Origin: Toxoplasma gondii ME49
Lineage: Eukaryota; Apicomplexa; Conoidasida; Eucoccidiorida; Sarcocystidae
Length of the DNA: 64,000 nucleotides
NCBI RefSeq assembly: GCF_000006565.2
Contig: NC_031480.1
Location: forward strand, 574,144 to 638,143
Reading direction: 5' to 3'
Numbering within the stretch: the stretch's first letter is position 1; each line of letters starts with the position of its first letter. The position numbers and the translations under genes are program-made. Shown one piece after another: positions 28,779-40,116 of the stretch. The notes beneath the pieces were generated by a model that saw only the letters and a list, made by a program, of their open reading frames with translations, did no database searches and was not told the origin of the DNA.

Positions 28779-29619
28779 TCTCTCCTTGGCGCTTTCTTCG
28801 AGGGAGACAAACGTTCGTTGTGTGCCAAGTGGCGACATCGTCTCCGTTCGTTCGTCGTCTGTGTGCGTCGCCCCCCCCCCAGCGGAGATTGCATGCTGCC
28901 GACCGTCGATTTTCGCATTCTCCGCGTTCTTGGTCTCTTGGTCTCTCTCGCCGAACTTTTCTGTGTTCAGGCTTCTTCTTTTGCGTTCTCTTAGTCGCTC
29001 TCTTTCGGTTTTTCCCCGCCATGTTCTCTGCCTGCTCTCTTGCTCCGCGTCACTCGTATTGTGTCTACCTCGCCGTCTCTCTCCTCGTTTGTCAGTTAAA
29101 CGCTCCTCTGATCTCGACCCTGTAGGCGGGCATCTGCTTTTTCCCTCACCACAGACTCCGCAGCATTTTCTCGTCTCTTGCATGCCTGTGGCTCTTTGCC
29201 CTCGCTCCACGGTGGTCGGAGGTCTGAGAGGCATCGAGTTCTCCAACCATTTCTGCCTCCTCGCCGCCGCTTCTGGAAAGAGGTCTCTCTCGCGCCCTGC
29301 CTCTGTCTCTTTCTTCTCTCTCTCCTCTTCTTCGTGTTGTCTCTCTCTGCTCGTTTTTTTCTGCTTCTTCTTATGTTCTCGTCCTTCGTCGTGACTCTTC
29401 TCCCGTCTTGCTTCGCCGCTCTTCTCAGTCGCGCTCTATCTCTGCTGCGCTGCTTTGTGCCTTTCCAGAGACACAAAGAAAGAAAATGGCGAGACTCGAA
29501 AACGCTTCTCGCGGGTCCGTTTGGGGTGTACAGACACCTTGCGCGTGCAGGGAAAACTGTCTCCGGGGGAGCTTGCCACGGTGGTAGCGGGGAACGGCGC
29601 AGCGTTTGTTTTCAGGACC

Positions 29620-32600
29620 ATGGGAGACGCGCCGCGAGAAGACACAAGGGGAGAAGGACAGGGCGCTCTTCCTTTCCGCTCTGTCTCCTCTTCGCCTTCT
29701 CGACTTGCCTGGCGATGGTTCTCCCTCCTTTTCTTCTGTCTCCTCTCTGTAGGGCGCTGCTCTGCTTTGTCTCTCGCGCCTTCCTTGTCGCAGGTTCCTC
29801 GCTCTTTCTGCAAAGCCTCGTCTGCCACGGTCTTCTCGCTCTCTCCTCTCTCCCTCGGTTCGAACGCCTCTGACTTCCGTCCCCAGTTTCTCTCTCCTCT
29901 GTCTTCTCTCTCGTCGAGTTGGTCGTCGTCTTCCGTGTCGTTCGTCTTTCCTTCTCGTTCCTGGCATCCGTCTCCATCGAGAGGCGACCTATCTCTTCCA
30001 GCATATTGTCCTGTCTCTGCCTCTTCGTCGCTCTCGCCTTCGGGGCTCCTGCTTTTATCGGAAGAAGGAGAGCCGCGTTGCGCAGATTCCGCGGTCGTCC
30101 TCTCTCCTCGCCGCCTGCCGACGGACTCGAGACTCAGCGCGACTTCGCTTCTCTGCGCGTCTACGCGCGCCTCTTTCGCCTCTCGCTGTTTGCATGCCCG
30201 GGCGTCTCCTTCCTGTCCTCGTCCCCCGTCGTCTGCCGTCTCTGCTGGGTGTGCTGCGCCGCAGCCGCCTTCAGTGCCCACTCTGTCCCTTCCCTCGTCT
30301 CCCGCCAGTTCTTGTCGCTGCATGCAGCCTGGCTCGCCGTCGCAGCTGCTCTGTCGCAGTAGAACGACGCTGGGCGCCGTCGCCGCTGCCGCCCAAGCAG
30401 AAGCAGAAACAAGAGAGACGGAGACAGAGAAGAGGGAGACGGAGACAGAGAAGAGGCGGCTTCCTAGGCTTCCTGCGTTCCCGCCAGAGACGTCTGTTTC
30501 GGAGACGCCGTTTGCAGAGGGTTCGAGTTCGGAGAGAAGGCGAGGCAGGCAAGGCGAGACTCCGAGCGAAGATCCGTTAGTGGGGATTCGCGAGTTGTTT
30601 GAGAAGCTGAGAGAAAAGGAGCGTCGCCGACGAGTGCATGCGCGGACAGTCGCCAGTCTCCCGCGCTCGCTGCGGCAAAGGAAACTGGACAGAATCCAAG
30701 GCTATCTGCCAAACAGGTACCAGCACCACAGGAATCCGCATGTTCGCCGAGGCGTGTTGCGCTGCTTCCCGCCTACGCGCATGCATCGCGTCTCACGGAG
30801 GGACAGAGCCACAGCGAAGACCGAGGAAAACAGCGAAGACTCTGAACCGGAACAAGGCGAGAGATCCGAGAGAGATGAGGCGGAAAATGATGAGAGAGAG
30901 ACGATCACCTTCAATCCGATGGACGATCCTGAGGTGGAGGCACCGCCGCCGCTGTCTGCCTTTGCCTGGCCTCCAGGGTGCTACCTGCGAATCGAGTATA
31001 GTGCAAACCGAGCTGACGACGCAGACGAGACTGGTGAGTCGAGACCGAGGATAACTTCTCCGTTTTCAGCACAACTCGCGGGGTGTGCCAACAGAGTCGG
31101 AGGCGAATCACCGGACCCCAGAGACGCCAGAGAGGCAGACAGCGAAAAAATGCGTCTGAGCGCATGCAGAGGCGACGAACGCGTGTGGCAGGGGGGGTGT
31201 GTAAGGGAGCTGAGTTCGGGGAAACGCAATCCAGGAAAGTGCAGAGGAAAGCTCGAGAAGTGGAGGGCGGATCAGCATCTCCGCTTCTCTCAAAAAGCGA
31301 AACGGAGTCTCTCTTCTTCCATTCGAATGTCCACATCAACCTAAACCCAGAGATACATGCATATATATATATATATATATATATAGTTGCATGTGTACAT
31401 TTTTCTGTGTGCACGTGTACATGTATACATGCGCATTCGCGTGTGGAGCCATATAAAAATAAATACATATATATATATATATGTATATATATATTTGTGT
31501 ATATGTGTGTGTGCATGTAAAGTGCATCATTTGTACGTTCGGGTGTGGCTGTGTAGGCCGTCGCCTTCTTGCGGCGTTGAAGGCTGCTGGTTCGCGTTAT
31601 CTGTTTTCTTTGCCTGCGCGCCTGCCGCTCGTCCGGCGGCGTTTCTCCGTTCCCAAGTCACCCCACAAGCACCGGAAAGCCGTGGAGCAGTTCGAGATCT
31701 GCGAACGGAGAAGAATCATCGACGTCCACCGAAGAGACTACCTCGCAGAAGCCGAGCGCCGAGGTGACCGCGGGCCGTCCAGGTGGGGGAAAATGCCCTG
31801 GCCAAGCAGGGAAGGAGCAGAAGAAGAAAGAGAAGACGAAGAAGAAAGAGAAGAAGGCAAAGAAGAAGGCGAAGATGGAGGAGGAGCAAGAGGACATCGA
31901 AAAGAGGAAGAAGGCAGAAAGTTGAGGAAGAGAAGGAGAATGACTGACGTGACGGAAGAGGCAGCAGTGAAGGGTCTGTTGACGGTGGATTTGCCTGACT
32001 TGGTTCGCTACGATCTTCGCTATGAGCCATATCGCAGGCCTCTGAAAGCGAAGGCCATCTACGCCAGGATGCAGTACCGCGAGCGATGGACATCCAAGTA
32101 CTTTGAATATCTGCAAGTAGGCCGAGAGCGACAGAATCGCGGACAAGGCAAAACGAAAGGGAAGGAGAGAAGAATCACAGACGGAAAATGGCGAGTCGTG
32201 TGATTGGGGAAGCCAAGGAAATCGACTGTAAACATTGGCTTTTTTCCAGAAACTCAACAAATTCAACCTTCATAGATGATGAGCCACACAGGAAGTTCCC
32301 TCCTCTTCCATCCGGAGGCTTTACTAATTTTGCAAAATGATAGGGCATGCATTTGTATATGTAGAGCGAAATGTATCTCTAAAGAAACAGACATGTCTGT
32401 TCGGAGACGTACATCCATATAGAAATATCTGTGCATGTACCATGACGCGCTGATGCCCAGTAACGCGTTTGCGGTTAGAAATCGAGGTGGATCCGCCAGT
32501 GGCGACGACGCGCTCCCAACTAAATTCGCTTTTGCCATTGGAGCCCCGAACTGTCAAAAGAGCTAAAAAACAAAAGATGTGACAGAGTGCGAGTGCCTTG

Positions 32601-32634
32601 TCAGTAGTCACATACCTATGTGCATGTTCACGTG

Positions 32635-32688
<54 letters not shown>

Positions 32689-34008
32689 TAAATGTATGTC
32701 TACATGTATGTGTATGTGTGTGTAGGTACATATGGGCATGTGTGTATGTATACGTGTATGTATCTATGTGTATATAATATATACATATTTATGGGCAGGT
32801 GTGGTTTTGGTCGGATGAAGTGAACGGCAAAAGGTGCGTTCTCTCTGTGGAGCAGGATATGGAGAAGAAAGAAAAACTCATCGCCGAGCTTCTCGCTCCG
32901 AAGTATGACTTCGATCGATTGGTCGTCTGGCCGCAGTCCTTCCACGACTTGCGGAGATTCAGAGTTGCAGAAATTGAAAAAATGCTCAGGAAGTGAGTAT
33001 TTCCTTGCTCATCTTGTTTCGGCTGGCGTGTCAGAAAGGATTTCGTCAAGCTCCTCTCGGTATCTTCTGCGGTGAAGCTTCTCTCAGATGCTTCTGAGCT
33101 ACGTAAAAAAAGTCCGCGGTTCAGGAGTGGACAAACGTGGATTGAACGAAAGTAGTCCGGATGCGTTTAAAGGTTTCGCTACCGTACATCTGAAATGCAT
33201 GCATGTGTTTTGAATGATGTGCAGGAATGTAAGAGATGAATGCTTCAAGTGCATATGTGTGCAAATGTATATATTTGTACATACGTATATATATATATAT
33301 AGAGAGAGAGATATATATATATATATATAGATATAGATATATATAGGGAGATATATATATATATATATATATATATGTAGATATAGATATATGTATAGAT
33401 ATATGTATATATGCCCGATAGACTTCACGTCCATCTCTACACGTTGTCCACACATATGCTGATGTGTGCGCAGGGGTCTGTCTGTTGTTTGTGTGCAATC
33501 CGAACATGCCGTCGGAGCGAAGATAATCTACTATGTAACTTCGTTCATGGAAATCAAAAGAGCTAAACGCGGTTCTGAAACTTGTCGCCGCAACAGAACT
33601 GTGTTTAACCCTGTGGCGTATGTCGATCCATATATATATATATATATGTATATTTATATGTGCTTGTGCATATGCGGATATGCGCATGCAATTATGTATG
33701 TTCATGCATCTAGAGCTGAATTGATTCTTGTTTGTCTCTTCAGAACCGAGAACCACTACAGAGAGCGCATGAGCCGTCGGCGAAGAGGCTTGCCGCCGTA
33801 TCGGCCGCGAATGAAGTTTTTTGGAGATTTTTCGATGGATCCGGAAGACCTGAAAAACATGCCTGGCAACGATCCTTATGCGCCCTACGTTCCTGCGCCT
33901 CGGCCGCCGGACGCGCCGCCTCGCGTCAAGCGAGTGAAGAGGGAGAAGAAGAAAAAGAAGAAGGCAGGCGGCGAGAGAAAGAGGAGACCTGCTGGGAAGA
34001 AGAAGTGA
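29620..34008 (+). CDS. Ribosomal protein uS10 family, predicted apicoplast-targeted
   Basis: Four exons: 29620-31033, 31557-32116, 32799-32992, 33744-34008. They join in phase to 810 aa, and 29620 is the first ATG of the open frame. The S10 fold is in pieces: a first strand ([10 protein letters not shown], near 457-466) at the end of exon 1, a helix ([11 protein letters not shown]) at the start of exon 2, then [16 protein letters not shown] (near 503-518), the family signature for the loop at the decoding-site side, and after an acidic and basic insertion of about 70 residues a final strand ([11 protein letters not shown]). Residues 33-50 are hydrophobic ([11 protein letters not shown]) and are followed by a long Ser/Arg-rich stretch, like a recessed signal plus transit peptide for the apicoplast. 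The mitochondrial ribosome is the alternative. The protein is several times longer than bacterial S10 (about 100 aa), with a basic tail (KKKKKK, then KKK at the end). Confidence 0.8.
32637..32684. repeat. (TA)n microsatellite in an S10 intron
   Basis: An uninterrupted alternating AT run of about 48 bp in the intron after 32116. Confidence 0.9.
33285..33412. repeat. AT-rich compound microsatellite in an S10 intron
   Basis: Alternating AT with GA-rich insertions (atatagagagagagatat and atagatatag blocks), in the last intron of the S10 gene. Confidence 0.9.
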
Positions 34009-34223
34009 GGGGAGAAAGCGGGGAGGGACCTCCAAGCACGAACTGGATTTCCAGGACGAGGCGTGAGAGGCTAAGCGACAGCCGAAAGGTCGAGAGAAAA
34101 CACACACGAAAAGAGAGAAAGACAACGAAACTGAAAGTGGGGACGAAAGTGCAAGAACAAGGTAAGGGGGCACGGACATACAGTCGTGGCCACATGCAGT
34201 CCTTCTAAATATATGATGAATCA

Positions 34224-34283
34224 TATATATATATATATGTATGTATATATATATATATATATGTATATGTATATGTATATATA
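34224..34283. repeat. (TA)n microsatellite
   Basis: An AT run with GTAT breaks, about 215 bp after the S10 stop codon. Confidence 0.85.
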
Positions 34284-34794
34284 GTCTTTTTCTCTCTGAT
34301 CGTGTGCGAGTGACCGTTGAAAGGTCTGACAGCCGCTGTCGCCTCGTGTGCGGTACGTGGATACGCGGGGGTGGAGAAGAGTGTGTGTGTTTCCACGCTA
34401 TGTTTCGAAAGTTTTGTGAATATCGCCAAGTCCGCCTCGACTTGTCTTGTGCAGACTTTTTGCGGGGCGCAGCGCCTGAAAACCACGGATGCATGCGCAG
34501 ACGAGTGTGCATGCATGTGTCCAGGTCTCTTTGTCTTGTTGGAGTCGTGGCAGAGCGCCCTGTGTCGCGCTTTCACGCTTGTGAATGTCTCCCGTGTGCA
34601 ACGCAAATAGGGAAGAATTGACCGATTTTGGTAGCTCTTCTTTCGTCGACTGTACGAGATGCGAGACCCAGTTTTCTCCCGGGTGTCGGCTCCGCATGTC
34701 GCTCTTCGAAACGTCTCCCCAAAACCGCTTTTTAGTTTTCTTCTTTCTTGCGCACGACCCGTGGCGCGTATGTGTGCATGTGCATACGTATATA

Positions 34795-34795
<1 letters not shown>

Positions 34796-34838
<43 letters not shown>

Positions 34839-34866
34839 TATATATATATATATATGCATATATGTA
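34796..34866. repeat. (TA)n microsatellite
   Basis: About 70 bp of alternating AT with two GTACAT breaks, in the S10-CKS spacer. Confidence 0.9.
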
Positions 34867-37281
34867 CATTTATGTTCATACACGTTGGAAGGTTGGAACC
34901 TGCCCGGAAGTGCGGCAGGAACACGTAGGTTGCCGGCTCTTTGGGGCGTCGTGTCTGTTTCTTTCTCTTGGAAGAGAGTTACGGTTTAGGAACAAAAGCC
35001 TAGCATGCGAAAGGAGAAGGCTTTTTTCGTCGGATCGTGAAACCCAACAAGACATACAACTGCAGCTCTTTTACCACTTTCCACCAGGTGCCTTGAGTTC
35101 CCTCGGGAAATTCAGAAGAAGAACACATGTTTGCATATATATATATATAATATAAATGGAGAGAGAGAGCGTCTGTATATATATTTATCAATATATATAT
35201 ATATTAATATGTGTATATATTTACGCAGATATACACCCATGTTCAGAAGGAAAATGAGGAAGACTACGACAACCACGACCCACACTTTGCCTCATCTTTG
35301 TCCTGCAGAGTGTACGCATGCTAAGAAAAAAACCGGCAGGTCAGACGTTTTAGAGTTGCGAATCGCTGAAACTCCTAGTTGACTGGAGCACAAGATCTGT
35401 CTTTCACAGTCACGCAGGAGTGTCGAACTGAGCAAGGGGGAACTATGAAGAGGCGAGCGTCTTCAGTGTACCCCTCTTCCTGAAAGGGAGGAGATCTCTG
35501 CACTTGAATCAATGTACACGTCTGTCCCCACATGCATTGTCACCCGTTATCATGGTAAGTCAAAAAACGCGACCAGAAGAAAAATAGCGTGCATGTCTGT
35601 TTCGTTCTTGTCATTTCACCAATCTGCTCTCGCGTGCTGCGTCCTCTTATCGCACTTCACGAAATTTTCGTAAGCGTAGAAAACGGCAGATACTGGTTAC
35701 ACACTTTTCCCCTGGCTCAAGAGCGATGCTTGGCGTCTGTGATCACCTCCAGTCCAAGCGCTGTAACAGAAGGTCCGGTTTTTTGCGTCTTCTGTCGGCA
35801 CTCTCTGCTACCGCCGGAATCCTCCCTCTCCCCGACACTTTCACAACCTCCTCGAGAACGGCTTTTTCGTTCCTGTCGCTGGCACGGAGGACGAGGGGTT
35901 GGAATCATCCTTGCCGTCGAAATGCTCTTGTCACTCTGGGGCATGCGTGTGGAAGTAGAGTATCCAGTTGTTTCTGCAGATCTCTCCAGGCGTTCTTTTC
36001 CCTCAAAAGTCGAAATGTGTGTGTGCTGTGGAGACTCGACTGGGTCCAGCTGAAGTGCGAACACGAAGTGAAACCGTTTTTGGAAGTTCTTCTGCGGGGC
36101 TTGGAAACGCAGCCGTCGTGGCGCTCGCTCAAAAAACACAGTCGACAGACGGGGGTTTACCGCGCGGATGATTACACAGAAGCATTTTTAGGGGAAAAGC
36201 TTACATTGATTCAGCGTTTCCTGAGGATGTGTACTTGTATCGGTGGAAACTGATCAATATATTTTTCTGCCTTTTCTTGTCATTGGGTGAGATGCAGTCC
36301 TCCCGCCGGTGCAGCGTGTCATGTGTTCGTCCTTTTTGTGAACAGGGAAGTGCCATCGGTGTGCGCGTGCTCAGTGGTTTTCTCTTTGGCTGTGGAGGTC
36401 TATGCTCCTGGAAAACGACCGGAACGAAACTTGTAAAAAGCTTCTGAGTGCTAGTTAGGAAAAATCGGCATTCTCCTCGATGGCCGTTCCTCCGGAATTT
36501 GCTTATTGGACACATCAAGACTGTAGAGTAAACAAAATATAACTGAAAAAGGAACTGTGGAAAAGCATACCTATTTTTTCGCGTCAAGGCAGCATCCGTC
36601 GAAGCAAGGTTGATGAGTACGCCTTTCTGCGTCTCTCTGATGCGGTTCATCCATTAGCGTGTCAATGTGGATTTCCGTGTGTGTCTCACGCATTCAGCTG
36701 TCGCCATAGGTTTCTTCTGCAAAGGGTCCCTGGTCAAGTTTCAGATCCTCTCGTGTTACATGATTTCAAGGCTTCTCAGCGTCATTTCTTGAACATGCAT
36801 ATTATGGTGTAGAGCCGGTTCGACTTCTACGTGGGCTGTAATTGCGAGACGGTTTTCACCCGTCTTGGCTTTTTCTTGTGATTTCTCTTGTCAAACGCTT
36901 TGAACGGACTTATGTATGTCACTTAATGCTTCAGATTTGCTGGGGTCTCACGGGAAACGGATCGAGTTTCTTTGGCATTTTTGTCACGCACATGTTCGCC
37001 GCTCTTAATCTATGTCCACTTCTTTCCGGAAAAACGTCTTGTCTTCTTGTTTCTCTGTGTTGCTTTCCCCCAGCCGCTGTTTTCTTCACTTCCATCAAAA
37101 ATTCTGCTACGGCTTTTGATCGCAGTCATTCTCGCGTCATCTCTGAATTTTACCATTGACGCATCGCGCCCGTCGTCCCCCTTCTTCAGTCTCACGGAGA
37201 CGTCACGTCTTTCTGCGGCTCTCGCTCTTCTCCCCTTTCCTCTTGTCCACCTTATATTGTCTCCTTCGGCCTTCTTTTGTC

Positions 37282-40116
37282 ATGGAAGCCCGCGATGCTT
37301 CTCTTGTGGAAGGAATCTCGAATCAGCCAGACGCACGCGGGTGGGCTGCCTTTCACGTTCTGTCTGAAGATCGCTCGGATCGAAGAGAAAACTTGGGCGC
37401 CTGGAGGCAAGTGATGGACGTTTGCGCAAAGCTAGTGTTTTCTGTTCCAACTTCATCGCTTTCTGATTCTTCATTTCCGTCGGCGGCGTGTGCGTCTTGT
37501 TCTTCAGTGCGAGAGATGCCTGCTGTCTTCCAGGTGCCTCCCTCTTGTGTCTCTGCGTCCCTACCGGCGGGAATATCCTATTCAGGTTCTTCTGTCGCCT
37601 CTTCGCCTGCCTGTTCAGCACCTTGCAAACTTGTTTCTGCTGGCATCGATCTTCAGAGTACAAGTGGAGCCCCCAGAAAATCGAGCGAGTACGAAGACTC
37701 TTTCGAAACATTCTTGTCTCCTGCAGTCATGCCAGAAGAGATCCGAAAACAGCAGCTGGAGAAGAGCAAACCAGCCGCGGTGTCGAGTGTCTCAGGAGGA
37801 TTAGGCGACAACACACCATCGAGCGTAACAGCCCACGAGAAATCGGAGGGGGGCAGAGAGAAAGTTGACGACTCACGCGTTTTCACTCACGACGAAAGGA
37901 GAAGCAAATGTGCTTGGACAGAGAGAGAGGAATGCAGGAATTCCGCCTTTCTGGAGGACGCAAGTTTCGCGGCGCATGCACGATGTAAAAGACGGCGACG
38001 AGGAAAGCAAGACGCGCCGCGGGGTGGCTGGGGAACTGAAAAAAAACCAACTGTTTCGAGACCTGCAAGCGAAGGGCGAGAGAACGCGGATGAAGCCAAG
38101 AACGCATGCGATGCAGATGGTCGAGAGAGAGGTGCTGTCTTGCCACCAGATGATGAGAATGAGGAGAGGCAGACAGGTTCAATTTCTGCTTCCAGCGGCC
38201 CTTCTTCGTTTTCTGCTTCCTCTCCCTTTCCTTTTGCGATTCGAGGCGCCTCAGTGGAAGGTTTCAGCGTAAATGAAGGGGAAGCAGTGAATAAAGTGAC
38301 CGAACCCAGCGAAAGGGGAAAGGAAAAAGCTGGCGGAGACGCGGGTGCCATCGAAAAAGGAAAGCAGGAGACAGAACCAGAAGGCGGAAACCAAGGAGGG
38401 AAAGACACGGACGGAAGAGAAGCGGACGAAGAGACGCTTTTTGAATTCGATGAAGATGATCTGTGGCTTCTCCTCTATGAGAGACAGCGGCAAGCAAGTG
38501 ACGGAAGGTGTCCTCCGGTAGCTGTGGACTCGACAGAATCCGACAGTCTCCTTGCTGAGACGCAAGTACGCCCGTCAGGCTAACTTCAGAAAGGAAACGG
38601 GGAGGCGAGCTAAGCATCCGTTCATTAAATGTTTCAATGCAGAGCTTTCGACACTCCTCCATACAGGCATGTGCATGTCGGTGTATATACTGACACACAC
38701 ATACATGTAAGCGTAGACCTTTCAGTGACAGGGACGGGTTTCTTTGTGAATCGTGTTCTGATTATCTGGACACAGCTGCTCAAATGCATTCATTTTCACG
38801 TACTCGCGTAGAAACAGATATATACGTATACGCATAGGAATTGTAGCGTTGTTAGCAATAGGACGGTCGTTACGCCAAGCGTAAGGATGACCCTGTACAT
38901 GAGTTTCTGTAGAGATGTGGATATTTATAGACCTACCAGTATACGTAAAGGACGCTCCTACGTGAGTGTATATACACTGAGGCGTGCGTGCGGAGTTTGG
39001 GTTGCGGTAGTGGGGCGTCGTCGTCTTTTTCACTTTTTCTGTCTTCAGCTCTCCGAAGAGTTGAAAGCTGTCGTGACGGATGCGCTGGCGAAGCGAATCG
39101 TCTACTCCGAAAAGTATCAGGACTCTGCTTACGAGTACAGGTGGGGTTGTGCGAACCTACGGAAAGCCGCGGAATACGATGGAAAGTGAAAAACGACAGT
39201 TTGTTGTGTCTAGCAGGGCAGAGCGCAGTTCTACAGGCGGGATGACAACGAAATCAAGACGCGGGGGCGACAGGCAATCACCGGAAAGTAAATTCTTTGC
39301 TGGGATTAATGAACCGAAGCGTGTACCTGGATATTAGGAATATATATATATATATATGTATAATTTGTATATGAAAGCGTGTGGCCTTGCGGAAAGGAGG
39401 TAAGAGGAGAGGAAGCGTCGAGAATCTGTCAATTCAAACTGATCAGTTTTCTGCATTTGCCCTCTTTCTGCCTCAGAGCGGTGACTCTGCCCCTACAGCA
39501 CCCTTTTCTCTCTCACAGTCTCTCTCCCCTCGCCGACGCCATCCGAAGAGAACGGAGAAGAATGTCGGAGAAAGTCTGGAGGGCGTTGGGAGTACGTGTT
39601 TGATTGCTGACGAAAACTCTGCAAGCTGCCAGCCGATAAATGGAGTCTAATACGCGCATGCATAAGTGTAGGGTGCATGGGTGCATAGGCACGCAGGTCC
39701 TCGTTTTTCCTCGAAGGGATCGGACATGTGCTGGCAGACTCCGCACGTGAAAACGGTGTGTGTCCGCTGGGAGTTCAGTAGGTCTGCACTGGGATAAGTG
39801 GACCAGACATTTGGATGTGAATACTACGAAGATACATATATATATATATATATGCAGATGTGTTGTTATAGCCCCAAAGGATTTGTTTTCAATCTTCCTT
39901 TCCGCAGAATACTTTTGTTTCTGTGTACGTGAGTCTGTGCATTTATACGTATCTCTGTATGTGAACCTGTGAGTGCGCAGCCACCTTCGTGGTCCACTTT
40001 TGCACGCGACAGACTGGGCATTTGCTTCCGTTTCTTTACAGATTAGAATGAGTTGCGGGTGGCGGCACTGGGGTTGGAGTATGTACGAGCCGAACGTCCT
40101 CTTTTTCGCGCGGTGA
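37282..40116 (+). CDS. CKS/Suc1 domain protein with long N-terminal extension
   Basis: Four exons: 37282-38565, 39049-39140, 39477-39591, 40042-40116. They join in phase to 521 aa. The last 93 residues are a CKS domain, the small Cdk-binding adaptor: AKRIVYSEKYQDSAYEYR, then VTLP, then MSEKVWRALG, then SCGWRHW and EPNVLFF. Residues matching the phosphate pocket of CKS proteins are kept (Lys of SEKY, Arg of YEYR, Ser and Trp of MSEKVW, and a final Arg). An insertion of about 15 residues follows the LP turn. The beta-hinge motif HxPEPH is changed to SMYEPN. Residues 1-428 are low in complexity (Ser, Glu, Gly, Lys) with an acidic patch near the junction (DEETLFEFDEDD) and match no family I know. 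Known CKS proteins are about 80-150 aa. The exon 1 to exon 2 junction is a phase-0 GT-AG splice. An alternative is that exon 2 has its own upstream start and exon 1 is a separate gene. Confidence 0.85.

Larger units (their letters stand above)
27259..29619. promoter_or_regulatory. Shared upstream region of the divergent PRS and S10 genes
   Basis: The synthetase (minus) and the S10 gene (plus) point away from each other across about 2.4 kb, so this region must hold both promoters and 5' leaders. It contains two different tandem repeats, one on each side, whose units resemble 3' splice sites read toward the nearer gene. On the minus strand, 27.6-28.4 kb has ORF patches preceded by acceptor-like sequences (e.g. 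one ending near 27839), which could be 5' exons of the synthetase. I could not find matching strong donors. No TATA-like element was assigned. Confidence 0.5.
34009..37281. other. Spacer between the S10 and CKS genes
   Basis: This 3.3 kb holds the 3' flank of S10 and the upstream region of the CKS gene. It contains three (TA)-rich tracts (near 34.25, 34.83 and 35.18 kb). Open frames at 35.6-36.2 kb overlap on both strands, and I see no domain or splice pattern that would support a gene. The part just before 37282 is pyrimidine-rich, as expected for a leader. Confidence 0.45.

Noticed and set aside
29455..29619. Upstream start for the S10 protein
   Set aside because: The codon at 29455 is TTG. 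The first ATG in frame is at 29620 and fits a signal-type N-terminus.
29425..30323. Long minus-strand open frames across the S10 first exon
   Set aside because: They are antisense shadows of the Ser/Arg-rich coding exon and are full of Glu/Arg filler with no domain.
32637..33412. (TA)n tracts as centromere or origin signals
   Set aside because: The same tracts occur in introns throughout 6-40 kb, so position gives no support for a special role.
37156..37281. Upstream start for the CKS protein
   Set aside because: The codon at 37156 is TTG. The first ATG in frame is at 37282.
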